Shown one piece after another: positions 16,777 to 25,258 of a DNA stretch of 64,000 nt (within the stretch, counting starts at the first letter, position 1; the number at the start of each line of letters is the position of its first letter). Source of the DNA: Candidatus Marinamargulisbacteria bacterium SCGC AAA071-K20 (GTDB lineage: Bacteria > Margulisbacteria > Marinamargulisbacteria > GCA-2716485 > AAA071-K20). Location: assembly GCA_003265975.1 (NCBI GenBank), contig QFBU01000003.1, positions 9,811 to 73,810 of the forward strand. The letters run 5' to 3'. The translations under genes were made by a program, and so were the position numbers. Under the pieces are notes generated by a model. That model searched no databases, was not told the DNA's origin, and was given only the letters and a program-made list of their open reading frames with translations.

Positions 16777-17388
16777 ATGTATGCATACTTTCTTCTTTTA
16801 GAAACATCCACTATTATATTAGGCATGAATTTAATAGTTTGCTTAGGAAATCCAGGGAAAGATTACGAAAATACGCGTCATAACGTAGGTTTTATGTTTG
16901 GTGATGTACTTGTAAAAGCCTTGTCATTAAATAAAGTTGGAAACAAATTTAAGTCTAGGATGTATTCAGGTCTCGTGGAGTCTGAAAAAGTATTTTTAAT
17001 TTATCCTAATACATTTATGAACTTGTCTGGAGAAGCGGTACAGTTAATTGCTAGTTTCTATCAAATTCCCTCTCAAAATTGCTTGGTTATTTATGATGAT
17101 ATAGATATTGAGTTTGGCGAACTTAGATTAAGAGAAAAAGGTGGCGCTGGAACTCATAATGGAATGAAGTCTATTATTCAGCTTATCAAAACACAGGCTT
17201 TTCCTAGGCTACGTGTAGGAGTCGGTCCTAGGCCTGAGAAATGGGACTTAGCAGATTTTGTTCTCTCTAGCTTTACAACTGATGAGCAGAAACAATTAGA
17301 GTCTCTTTCTAAAAAAATAATTGAACCTATCCAAGACTGGGTTAAAGGCGACTTTAATTTGGCAGCAAGAACCTTACACAGCAACTAG
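16777..17388 (+). CDS. pth: Peptidyl-tRNA hydrolase
   Basis: Pth frees tRNA from peptidyl-tRNAs that drop off the ribosome. Motifs: LIVCLGNPGKDYENTRHNVGFM (catalytic His in TRHN), YPNTFMNLSGEAV, VIYDDIDIEFGELRLREKGGAGTHNGMKSI in overlapping segments (conserved Asp and Asn), and LRVGVGPRP. The family normally begins at the MNLIV start (16825). The longer start at 16777 would add 16 hydrophobic residues, but it stands exactly 7 nt after a TATAAT, as expected for a leaderless message. Both starts are possible; I list the longer one. Confidence 0.94.
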   Translation: MYAYFLLLETSTIILGMNLIVCLGNPGKDYENTRHNVGFMFGDVLVKALSLNKVGNKFKSRMYSGLVESEKVFLIYPNTFMNLSGEAVQLIASFYQIPSQNCLVIYDDIDIEFGELRLREKGGAGTHNGMKSIIQLIKTQAFPRLRVGVGPRPEKWDLADFVLSSFTTDEQKQLESLSKKIIEPIQDWVKGDFNLAARTLHSN

Positions 17389-17559
17389 TGTTTTAAAAAT
17401 ATTCTAAGTGGCTATAGCTTGATTATTGCAGAAGCCTCTTGCGGCGGAATTATAAATAACAATACCTTAACCCTTCCGTATGGATATTCAGACTAGTGTA
17501 CCAAATGTGCTGAAATTCCATTAGATCCTTTATTAAAGGCGCTAAAAAAAGATAAATAA
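17389..17559 (+). pseudogene. Coding-like remnant with in-frame TAG after pth
   Basis: After the pth stop the same frame stays protein-like: a piece reading GYSLIIAEASCGGIINNNTL and LPYGYSD is followed by TAG at 17494-17496, then CTKCAEIPLDPLLKALKKDK and TAA. There is no start codon or ribosome-binding site. It looks like a residue of a lost small gene with a CxxC pair. Chance coding-likeness cannot be excluded. Confidence 0.3.
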
Positions 17560-17574
17560 TATCTTCTTTTACTA

Positions 17575-17580
17575 TATAAT
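17575..17580 (+). promoter_or_regulatory. -10 box of cmoB (leaderless start)
   Basis: TATAAT ends 6 nt before the cmoB ATG at 17587, leaving no space for a leader or Shine-Dalgarno. Confidence 0.5.
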
Positions 17581-17586
17581 GTCTGG

Positions 17587-18573
17587 ATGGAATTGTTCGA
17601 CTTTGTTTCTAATGACGTAGAGATAACCCTCAATACACTTAATGATCAGAGCCTTATCGCTGATGAAAAGCGTTTATATAAACGGTTAAAAGAGCGTTCT
17701 GAAATTATTAATTATCCTTTAAATCTTTCTTTGTTTGAGTCATACAGTAGGCTTCCTTTCTACACAAATTCTGAATGGTCAGTTAAAAATGATGCGGTTC
17801 ACTTTAATATTCCGCTTTTAAAGAATGAGTTTGAATTGTTACAAGAAGTAATGATCTCATTTAAACCATGGCGGAAGGGCCCTTTTGCTATTAATTCCCT
17901 TTTAATTGATTCTGAATGGCAATGCCAAATGAAATGGGATCGTCTGAAAAAATGTATTCCAACTTTAGAAAATAAAAGAGTCTTAGATTTAGGCTGTGGA
18001 AACGGTTATTTTATGTTTCGTATGCTTGAGCATAATCCTGAGTTGGTTTTGGGTTTAGATCCTACGACGCCCTTTTATTTGCAATTTCAATTTTTTGAAA
18101 AGTTGACACCCTTAAATCAACTCCATTTTCTACCCTTTGGTTGGGGAGAGTTAGATGCCTTTGAGTCACAGTTCGACGTTGTTTTTTGTATGGGGGTTTT
18201 ATATCATCATAAAGACCCCGTTCATTTGTTAAAAGAAATTAAGACAGTATTACGTCCAGGGGGAAAAGTGGTTTTGGAAACGATTGTTTATCCGACTCAA
18301 GAGAAGTTTGTTTTTGAGCCTAAAGGAAAATATGCTGGTATGAGAAATATTTATAAGTTACCTTCTCCATCACAATTAATAGAGTGGGCTGACTGTGCCG
18401 GACTAAAACATGACTTGAGTTCAGATGTACTTATGACAACAATTAAAGAGCAACGTCCTACCGAATGGAGTACGCCTGTTTCTTTATTACAACAACTAGA
18501 TAAAGAAGATAATTTAAAAACAAAGGAAGGGCATGTTGCTCCGCATAGAATTATTTCGGTTTTTAGAGTGTGA
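17587..18573 (+). CDS. cmoB: tRNA U34 carboxymethyltransferase
   Basis: CmoB transfers the carboxymethyl group of carboxy-SAM to 5-hydroxyuridine at tRNA position 34, giving cmo5U. The 328-residue length is normal. The SAM-type fold begins near residue 132 with VLDLGCGNGYFMFRML, followed by LGLDPTTPF, the CmoB signature VVFCMGVLYHHKDP, and GGKVVLETIVY. Its carboxy-SAM-producing partner CmoA is not in the window. The gene begins immediately after a TATAAT box and is followed by the ankyrin gene's promoter. Confidence 0.94.
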   Translation: MELFDFVSNDVEITLNTLNDQSLIADEKRLYKRLKERSEIINYPLNLSLFESYSRLPFYTNSEWSVKNDAVHFNIPLLKNEFELLQEVMISFKPWRKGPFAINSLLIDSEWQCQMKWDRLKKCIPTLENKRVLDLGCGNGYFMFRMLEHNPELVLGLDPTTPFYLQFQFFEKLTPLNQLHFLPFGWGELDAFESQFDVVFCMGVLYHHKDPVHLLKEIKTVLRPGGKVVLETIVYPTQEKFVFEPKGKYAGMRNIYKLPSPSQLIEWADCAGLKHDLSSDVLMTTIKEQRPTEWSTPVSLLQQLDKEDNLKTKEGHVAPHRIISVFRV

Positions 18574-18585
18574 AATTTTATTTTA

Positions 18586-18594
18586 TGCTACAAT
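18586..18594 (+). promoter_or_regulatory. Extended -10 promoter of the ankyrin gene
   Basis: TGC-TACAAT lies about 35 nt before an AAGGAAAG Shine-Dalgarno and the ATG at 18630. The layout resembles that of the short frame at 16575. Confidence 0.4.
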
Positions 18595-18646
18595 ATTTGG
18601 AAATAATTTTTTAAAATAAGGAAAGAAAGATGATTTTTCACCTGCG

Positions 18647-19621
18647 ATGCCTTTTAACAACTTAGAGATAAGAGATCCGGACTCTCGGAAAAAATATAAT
18701 ATTCGTTTACCCTCTCCCCCATTGGAAAAAATACCTCAATTAATTTCTTTTGAATGTGCACTTCTTGAGAATAATATTGAAGCCATTACTTTGTCTCTTA
18801 CGGTTGATAAGTTAAGTGTAAATGAGTGCATAGACAATGAAAGAAATAGACCGCTACACATTGCTTCCTCAATGGAAGTTGTATTGTTTTTGATACAAAA
18901 TGGAGCGGACTTGAATTCACGAAATAATAGTGGAGAGGCTCCAATACATACCGTAAAAAATGCTGGCGTTTTAAAAGGGTTGATTAAGTGTGGCGCTGAT
19001 GTGAATGTAGGCGTGGAGAGTAATACGACGGATTGGATAAAGGGAGTCGTGCCTAAATGTGGTGGTGATACTCCACTTCATAGAGCCAGAACTGCTGAAA
19101 TAATTGATGTTTTATTAATGACGAATAAAGTGGATGTAAATAAATTAAACTCAGACGGCAGGGTGGCTCTTGAGCCTTTGGTCGCAAGAGTTTATTTGTT
19201 AATGAAAGAATCTGCTGACAAGATCATTCAAACCCAGTTGAGACACTCGGTTTCAAAGCTGGCCAAAAAAATGAAAAATCCTTCAACCTTAATTACGGGA
19301 ACTGTGTCTTGTTTAGTATTACGTACAACGGTTGACAGACTTGTGAGGGCAGAGACGGATCTCCTTACAAACTTAGAAGGCTTCCTATATTGGTTGAAAA
19401 ACGACTGTGGGGTTAGCTTTGGAGGGCGAATGAATGGCTCTTTTGCTCACTTCTATAATTTGCTTGAGCAGTCTTTATACTTGCGATTTATGTTGCTTGG
19501 GGAAAAACTGACTGAACACTTAATAAGTACACATCCAACAACAGTATTTTTTAGAAAAAGGTTAATTCCCTTTTTAGTTCAAACAAAAGAAATTCAATCC
19601 CTAACTATTTTTTTTGAATAA
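18647..19621 (+). CDS. Ankyrin-repeat protein (frame-interrupted at both ends)
   Basis: This 324-residue cytoplasmic protein contains about three to four ankyrin repeats at residues 62-170, including NRPLHIASSMEVVLFLIQNG, GEAPIHTVKNAGVLKGLIKC and GGDTPLHRARTAEIIDVLL. The rest is helical and unrecognised. Ankyrin repeats bind other proteins, and the target is unknown. The best ribosome-binding site (AAGGAAAG) serves ATG 18630, whose frame would join this one if a T5 run had one more T (MIFSPAMPFNN). At the 3' end the frame hits TAA after a T8 run, whereas removing one T continues it into the next 126 codons. It looks like an accessory gene in early decay, or one read with slippage. Confidence 0.75.
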   Translation: MPFNNLEIRDPDSRKKYNIRLPSPPLEKIPQLISFECALLENNIEAITLSLTVDKLSVNECIDNERNRPLHIASSMEVVLFLIQNGADLNSRNNSGEAPIHTVKNAGVLKGLIKCGADVNVGVESNTTDWIKGVVPKCGGDTPLHRARTAEIIDVLLMTNKVDVNKLNSDGRVALEPLVARVYLLMKESADKIIQTQLRHSVSKLAKKMKNPSTLITGTVSCLVLRTTVDRLVRAETDLLTNLEGFLYWLKNDCGVSFGGRMNGSFAHFYNLLEQSLYLRFMLLGEKLTEHLISTHPTTVFFRKRLIPFLVQTKEIQSLTIFFE

Positions 19622-19994
19622 TTCTAATGACTTTTTAACAAGTCCCCAGAAAAATAAACTAAGTCGACTTCTTAGAATTTGCGAAGAAAATAGGGCAATG
19701 GGACTTAATTATAAATATTTAGGTGAATTTTTAATGTTAATTTGTAATGCAAAACTTGAAGAAAGTAAAAATGAGTATAAAAAAAGTGAGGTAGTGGAAA
19801 TTGTTTTTAGGATCCTTGAAAACTATAAAGGATTGAAACGGTATGGAGATCCTTTAGAAAAGCAGATTTCTCTTGAATCGACCTTGAGGCTGCTTAAAAA
19901 GGGGGTTCGACAGCCTTTGAATAGCTTGGAGAGAACTCAGGTTGAAAGAGGTTTAAAAGGTGGACTTATCGTAAGACAAAAAGAACTTGTCTAG
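19614..19994 (+). CDS. Probable C-terminal part of the ankyrin-repeat protein
   Basis: This 126-codon frame opens with TTG inside the end of the ankyrin gene and has no ribosome-binding site. The overlap lies at a run of eight T (19608-19615) followed by GAA. With seven T the ankyrin frame would run straight into this one (TIFLNNSNDFLTSPQKN). The product is charged and helical (KLSRLLRICEENRAMGLN, KKSEVVEIVFRILENYKGL) and not recognised. The most likely reading is one gene of about 450 codons split by a one-base frameshift; a coupled separate gene is the alternative. Confidence 0.6.
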   Translation: MNNSNDFLTSPQKNKLSRLLRICEENRAMGLNYKYLGEFLMLICNAKLEESKNEYKKSEVVEIVFRILENYKGLKRYGDPLEKQISLESTLRLLKKGVRQPLNSLERTQVERGLKGGLIVRQKELV

Positions 19995-20079
19995 GGTAAT
20001 TTAGCTTTATTCAAAACAAGATTTAGAAATACTAATTTACAATAAAAAGTCATTTTGATAGACTTTAGTCTTCTTTGGT

Positions 20080-20155
20080 GCCGGCGTAGCTCAGTTGGTA
20101 GAGCAACTGATTTGTAATCAGTAGGTCATTGGTTCGATTCCGATCGTCGGCTCCA
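20080..20155 (+). tRNA. tRNA-Thr (anticodon TGT)
   Basis: A cloverleaf of 76 nt: acceptor stem GCCGGCG/CGTCGGC with one G-U pair, D-arm GCTC..GAGC, anticodon stem CTGAT/ATCAG with loop TTTGTAA (anticodon TGT), TTCGATT T-loop, encoded CCA. It lies 16 nt before tRNA-Phe on the same strand. Confidence 0.97.
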
Positions 20156-20171
20156 CTAGAATATAAGTTAG

Positions 20172-20247
20172 GCCGAGATAGCTCAGTCGGTAGAGCAGGG
20201 GACTGAAAATCCCTGTGTCGGTGGTTCGATTCCGCCTCTCGGCACCA
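20172..20247 (+). tRNA. tRNA-Phe (anticodon GAA)
   Basis: A cloverleaf of 76 nt: acceptor GCCGAGA/TCTCGGC, D-arm GCTC..GAGC, anticodon loop CTGAAAA giving GAA, TTCGATT T-loop, encoded CCA. Its 3' end is 24 nt before the start codon of the SLH protein, with no terminator or promoter visible between, so the tRNA and mRNA are probably co-transcribed. Confidence 0.97.
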
Positions 20248-20271
20248 CTCCTATTTTTTAAGGAAGTGCAT

Positions 20272-22338
20272 ATGAATAAATTAATATCAGTTAGTCTTGT
20301 TATCGTTTTGACTTTTGCCTATGCAAACTCTCTGTTTGCTTTTTCTCAACTTTCCAGTGAAGCTCCCAAAGAAAGTAATACACAAGGAGTACTCTTTTCA
20401 AAAGAAAAACTTGAAAAGCGACGAGTCAAGCGAGAAAAGAAAAAAGCTGTATTAAGAGAAAAACGAATTGCTAAGAAAAAAGCAAAAGAAATGACTGCCA
20501 AAAAGGCTGAAATCAAAAAAGATGCAATGGCAAATGCTTCGAAGGTCAGTATTCCGGAAGAGAGACCTGTTTCAGAGCCAAGCCCAGCGATATCAACCGA
20601 AGACCTTTCACAGTATATTATTTTTGAAGATATTCCTGAAACGTATGTTGATTTTGCGAATGTAGTCTTACCCAATAAGAATATGATTACAGTTAAGTCC
20701 AAAATACCGGTTAAAGGTTCTAACAACATGAAAACCCAAACTTTTGTAAATGGTGAAATGGTCCGTCTACGTTCTGACGGTGGTTTTTTTCAGGAAGTTT
20801 ACTTGAAAAAAGAAGGGAAACAATCTCTTTTAATTTCGTTTATCACACCAGACAACAATATTTTTAGTGTCAAACGGAATGTGGTAAAGCTACATACTCC
20901 AAGTGATATTGAAAAATATTCCTATAATCGTAAGCAGTTTATTTATTTTTTTAATACAGATTTATTATTTAATCCAACAAAAGAAAGACTCTTGTCCGAT
21001 AAGTTTACGAGAGGTGATTTAGCTTACTTCGTTTCTAAACTGTTAAAGGATAAGTACAGGGCTAAATATAAAGTTAATTTTATGGATGTGCCAAAAGAGT
21101 CTTGGGAATATCCCTTTGTTGGATTTGTTACAAAAAAGAAATACATGATGGAATTTCCTGATGGTCAATTTAAGCCTGAAGAGCAGATTAATAAATTAGA
21201 ACTAATAATGACTTTGGTAAGGGCCTTAGAGCTTAAATTTGATCAATCTAACCAGTCACTTTCCTTTTCTGATATCGACTCTGGACATTGGTCAGCCAAA
21301 TTTATTAGAACGGCTTTGGCTAATAATATAATTGAGTCTTCTACTATGTTTTATCCAGAACAACTTATGACAGTTAGCGGGATGATTGATATAGCTAGTC
21401 AACTGTCAGCAGTGAGTGATGAACTTAACAATATAGTTGATTTTGACTCTGGGTTTGAACTTTCCAATAATGACATGATGTTGGCTCTTGTTCCAGTTAA
21501 TGATTTTGTAAAAGACCAAGCAGAGCAAATGAAAGATTTGAGAAAGATAGAGTTTGACTCTCCTCTAAAAGGTGATGTCGTTTTTTCTGATACAGTTGAG
21601 TTTAAAGGGACTGTTTTTCCTACTGACGAATTTAATATTCAAGGAGAAGTGGTTAAACCTGATTTAATGGGGAACTTTTCAGTGTTTCTGCCTGCTTATG
21701 AAGGAAGAAATGATTATGAAGTAAATGCATTGGGTTCAAGCTCTAATATCAGTGTTTTTCAACTTCAATCTTACCTAGACTTAGACTCTCATTGGCTTAA
21801 GTCTATTGCAGCTCAGTTTAGATATATGGGAATTACTAAAGAGACTGAAAATTTTGACCCTAAACAGGGTGTTAACAAGGAGCTATTTGCTGTTCTTCTA
21901 GCTAATTCGTTTGACTTAGAGCCTTCTGATAATGCCGAAGTTAAGGAAATTGCTGATGTGTCTTTAGGCAATGCCGCTTACCCTATTTTGATGACTGTCC
22001 TTCAAAACAAAATAATGTCACTAGACGCTGAACAAAACTTTTATCCAAACAAAGCCATGCCACGTGCAGCAGTAATTACAGCTGTAGTTCGTTCTATAGA
22101 ATTATTGCAGCCAGAAATGGCTAATCAATATTTTGAAGAAGTTCCTTTGCCTTATTGGGACGTGTCTAAAACGCATTGGGCAAGACCTTATATTCAGAAG
22201 GCATTAAATTGGGGTATTTTATCTCCAAGCAATCAATTTAGACCTAAGGACATCATTAATAAGGCTGAATATGTGGCGTTGTTATCAAAAACTTCTGTAG
22301 TGAAAGAGAAAATAAAATTTATTTTCTCTAACGACTAA
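20272..22338 (+). CDS. Secreted SLH-domain protein
   Basis: This 688-residue exported protein starts at ATG 20272, after AAGGAAG. An upstream in-frame GTG lies inside tRNA-Phe and is not credible. Signal peptide: MNKLISVSLVIVLTFAYANS, then LFA. A very lysine/arginine-rich helical segment follows (about residues 45-95). Several S-layer-homology-type repeats are visible, each with an aromatic/HW core: FMDVPKESWEYPFVGFV, SFSDIDSGHWSAKFI, YLDLDSHWLKSIAAQF, a degenerate IADVSLGNAAYP, and YWDVSKTHWARPYI. SLH repeats usually anchor proteins to cell-wall or secondary polymers. In a diderm this suggests an envelope-tethering protein. It is followed by argS 20 nt downstream. Confidence 0.85.
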   Translation: MNKLISVSLVIVLTFAYANSLFAFSQLSSEAPKESNTQGVLFSKEKLEKRRVKREKKKAVLREKRIAKKKAKEMTAKKAEIKKDAMANASKVSIPEERPVSEPSPAISTEDLSQYIIFEDIPETYVDFANVVLPNKNMITVKSKIPVKGSNNMKTQTFVNGEMVRLRSDGGFFQEVYLKKEGKQSLLISFITPDNNIFSVKRNVVKLHTPSDIEKYSYNRKQFIYFFNTDLLFNPTKERLLSDKFTRGDLAYFVSKLLKDKYRAKYKVNFMDVPKESWEYPFVGFVTKKKYMMEFPDGQFKPEEQINKLELIMTLVRALELKFDQSNQSLSFSDIDSGHWSAKFIRTALANNIIESSTMFYPEQLMTVSGMIDIASQLSAVSDELNNIVDFDSGFELSNNDMMLALVPVNDFVKDQAEQMKDLRKIEFDSPLKGDVVFSDTVEFKGTVFPTDEFNIQGEVVKPDLMGNFSVFLPAYEGRNDYEVNALGSSSNISVFQLQSYLDLDSHWLKSIAAQFRYMGITKETENFDPKQGVNKELFAVLLANSFDLEPSDNAEVKEIADVSLGNAAYPILMTVLQNKIMSLDAEQNFYPNKAMPRAAVITAVVRSIELLQPEMANQYFEEVPLPYWDVSKTHWARPYIQKALNWGILSPSNQFRPKDIINKAEYVALLSKTSVVKEKIKFIFSND

Positions 22339-22358
22339 CATTAATAAGAAACTATACA

Positions 22359-23903
22359 ATGATAAAAAAAGAGCTTGAAACTCAATTATCACAAGCACTT
22401 AAAGAGTTAGGTTTTGATAATATAGATCTCAAATTGGAACGCCCAAAGAACCCTGACCATGGTGACTATGCAAGTAATGTCTCTTTTCAGCTTGCTAAAA
22501 CGCTTAAAAAAGCGCCGCCTCTTATTGCAGAAGATCTCAAGAGTAAATTGAAAGATAATAAAATTTCTGAAATAGTAGACTTTAATCCTGTTTCAGGATT
22601 TTTAAATATTACGCTTAAACCTAATTATTTATTAGAACGCCTCCAAACAATTGAAACAGTACCTGATTTTAAGACATCAAACCAAAAAATATTGTTAGAA
22701 TATGTATCAGCTAACCCAACAGGCCCACTTCATATAGGTCATGGACGATGGGCGGTACTGGGAAGTGCTATTGCTTCAATACTTAAGTATTCGCAACATA
22801 CTGTGTTAACTGAATTTTATATTAATGATGCAGGGAGTCAGGTAAATCATTTTAAGGATAGTGTTAAGGCGGCTCAAGAGGGAAACCCAATTCCTGAAGA
22901 TGGATACCACGGCGCTTATATTTTGGACCTCGCAAAAAGTGATGTAGATCCACTCAAAAAAATGATTTCTTTGCAGAAGAGTACGCTTGCAAGTATTGGG
23001 GTTGAATTTGATACTTGGTTTTTTGAAAGTCTCTTACATAATGATGGAAAAGTAGCCTTAATTATAGATTGGCTTAGTAAAAAAGAATTATCCTATACCA
23101 AAGACGATGCATTGTGGTTTAAATCGACAGATTATGGAGATGATAAGGATAGGGTTCTAATTAAGTCAGATGGCCAATATACGTACTTTTTAGTTGATAT
23201 TGCATATCATTTTGACAAAATTAGTCGAGCTGATCTTTTAGTAAATATTTGGGGTGCAGACCATCATGGATATGTTCCACGAGTTCGGGCGGCGGTCATG
23301 TCTTTTTTAGATGAAGAACGCGACATTTCAGAGGCCTTTAAAGTAATTATTGGTCAACTCGTTAGCCTTGTTAAAGAAGGTAAGCCCGTAAAGATGTCAA
23401 AACGTACAGGTGAAATGATTAGCTTAGACGAAGTCGTTGAAGATATTGGCTGTGATGCTACCAGATTTTTTCTTTTAAATAAAAGTGCGGATACTCATAT
23501 TGAATTTGATCTGGATCTTGCCAAAAAATCGTCACAAGAAAACCCGGTTTATTATATTCAGTATGCACATGCCAGAATTGCTAGTCTTCTTAAGAAATCA
23601 GAGCTTAAGGTCGTGCCTTGTCCTGAATATTTAGAATTGAATAATTATGAACGTGACTTAAGCCTCTTACTTATTCAACTTTATGACAAAGTTTTAGAGT
23701 CTGCTGTAAAGTTTTCTCCTCATATTTTAGCGCAATACTTGTTTGATGTAGCAAAAGCTTTTCATTTGTTTTATCACAATTGCCAAATATTAAATGCCGA
23801 AGAGCCAGACAAGTCTAAGCGTTTGTTTTTACTGTCAAAAACTCAATTTGTTCTTAAAGAAGTATTAAGTATTTTAGGCATTACAGCTCCTGATTCTATG
23901 TAA
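22359..23903 (+). CDS. argS: Arginyl-tRNA synthetase
   Basis: This class I aminoacyl-tRNA synthetase charges tRNA-Arg. At 514 residues it is shorter than the E. coli enzyme (577). The N-terminal additional domain is present (DHGDYASNVSFQLAK). The HIGH signature is SANPTGPLHIGHGRWAVLG (about residues 115-133). The KMSKS loop is VKMSKRTGEMISL. The DALR anticodon-binding domain contains YYIQYAHARIASLLKKS. It lies 20 nt after the SLH gene, and its stop overlaps the tilS start by one nucleotide (TAATG). Confidence 0.96.
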   Translation: MIKKELETQLSQALKELGFDNIDLKLERPKNPDHGDYASNVSFQLAKTLKKAPPLIAEDLKSKLKDNKISEIVDFNPVSGFLNITLKPNYLLERLQTIETVPDFKTSNQKILLEYVSANPTGPLHIGHGRWAVLGSAIASILKYSQHTVLTEFYINDAGSQVNHFKDSVKAAQEGNPIPEDGYHGAYILDLAKSDVDPLKKMISLQKSTLASIGVEFDTWFFESLLHNDGKVALIIDWLSKKELSYTKDDALWFKSTDYGDDKDRVLIKSDGQYTYFLVDIAYHFDKISRADLLVNIWGADHHGYVPRVRAAVMSFLDEERDISEAFKVIIGQLVSLVKEGKPVKMSKRTGEMISLDEVVEDIGCDATRFFLLNKSADTHIEFDLDLAKKSSQENPVYYIQYAHARIASLLKKSELKVVPCPEYLELNNYERDLSLLLIQLYDKVLESAVKFSPHILAQYLFDVAKAFHLFYHNCQILNAEEPDKSKRLFLLSKTQFVLKEVLSILGITAPDSM

Positions 23904-25258
23904 TGCGTACTCTGTTATTTGACTTCTCTTCGGAGAGTAAAATTCTTATTTCTTTTTCTTGTGGTTCAGATAGTGTTTGTTTAGCTCATAGTTTGCTCTC
24001 TTTTGTAACATCGTCTTCAAATATAACCTTAATTTACTTTGATCATGGGCTAAGACCCTCTGAAGTAAACAAAGAGAAAGAATTTATTTTATCTTTTTCT
24101 GAACAGTATGGGTTTAATCATGTAATTCAGACATTGCCCGTACAAAATTATTCTAAAGAGAAAGGAATTTCTTTAGAAATGGCTGGGCGTCAACTTAGAT
24201 ATGACGCCCTTGATTGTTATTCTAAAGACACTCATATGACTACCATTTTAACGGCACATCACAAAAATGATGTGGGAGAGAGTCTTCTTTTGAAACTATT
24301 TAGAGGGACAAGGCTCCTTACCTCTCCTATTAGACGGGCTTTTGAGCTTTCAGAAGGATGTTCTGTCTATCGCCCCTTACTTGATACTTATAAGTCTGAT
24401 ATTTTGTTGTATCTATCAAAAAACAAACTCTCTTTTTGTGTTGACTCTTCAAATGAAAGTACTCGATTTAAACGCAATCTTATTAGATCTCAAGACACAC
24501 TATTTAAAGAAGTAAACTCTTCTTATTTAAATCATTTACTTGATTTTTCTGAATATCAAAACAGGGTAGATAACTATTTTAAAGCTAAATGTGAAGGGCT
24601 TGTATTCAATAAATGTGAAGAAGGCTTTGATATTAAATTGGATTTATTACCTCTACATTCAGACTTAGAGCTAGAGTATTCTTTGAATTTTCTTTTGAAA
24701 CAGACTGAACTTAAGATATCTTATGTAAACGCGAGTCAGATATTATCATTGTCTACGTTGATTTTGACTAAAAAAACGGGGTCGCTAGTGTTTGCTGAGA
24801 CTACCCATATTTGTGTTACTCAAAGTAGGTTAGTGGTAAAAACTGAACTTGAGGCCCCTTCTTTTCTTGCTCAGATAGAAAATGTACCAGGCGTAGTTAA
24901 ACTTGACGAAATTAACACTGAAGTTGATATTTCTGTAATTAAGTCCAAACCGCTTGTTCCATTGTCTACTAAAACAATAGCCTATTTAAATTATGATCAT
25001 TGTGAAGGGAAATCAATTGTTGTAAGGTCATTTAAGACCGGAGACTTATTTCAACCATTTGGTATGAATTGTAGAAAAAAAGTATCTGATTACTTTATTG
25101 ATAATAAAGTAGATCGTTTAGAACGATTAAGAGTTCCTTTATTTTTTATAGATAATCAATTAGCATGGGTTGGTGGGTATCAAGTTTCGAATCAGTTTCG
25201 CATTACTGAGAACACAAAAAATGTATTGAAGATTCAGGTTAAAACTAATGAAAAATAA
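23903..25258 (+). CDS. tilS: tRNA-Ile lysidine synthase
   Basis: TilS attaches lysine to C34 of tRNA-Ile(CAU) so that it reads AUA. The 451-residue protein has the N-terminal PP-loop ATPase domain, a middle domain and the C-terminal TilS_C domain (KTGDLFQPFGMNCRKKVSDY). The PP-loop reads SCGSDS (residues 19-24), whereas the family motif is SGGxDS; the first Gly is Cys. Other conserved parts are intact: FDHGLRPSE, MAGRQLRYDAL, TAHHKNDVGESLLLKLFRGT. The start ATG overlaps the argS stop, and the 3' end overlaps the next gene by 11 nt. Confidence 0.92.
   Translation: MRTLLFDFSSESKILISFSCGSDSVCLAHSLLSFVTSSSNITLIYFDHGLRPSEVNKEKEFILSFSEQYGFNHVIQTLPVQNYSKEKGISLEMAGRQLRYDALDCYSKDTHMTTILTAHHKNDVGESLLLKLFRGTRLLTSPIRRAFELSEGCSVYRPLLDTYKSDILLYLSKNKLSFCVDSSNESTRFKRNLIRSQDTLFKEVNSSYLNHLLDFSEYQNRVDNYFKAKCEGLVFNKCEEGFDIKLDLLPLHSDLELEYSLNFLLKQTELKISYVNASQILSLSTLILTKKTGSLVFAETTHICVTQSRLVVKTELEAPSFLAQIENVPGVVKLDEINTEVDISVIKSKPLVPLSTKTIAYLNYDHCEGKSIVVRSFKTGDLFQPFGMNCRKKVSDYFIDNKVDRLERLRVPLFFIDNQLAWVGGYQVSNQFRITENTKNVLKIQVKTNEK

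Noticed and set aside
20215..20271. Longer start for the SLH protein inside tRNA-Phe
   Set aside because: The GTG lies in the tRNA and yields an implausible N-terminus; the ATG at 20272 has a Shine-Dalgarno and a clear signal peptide.
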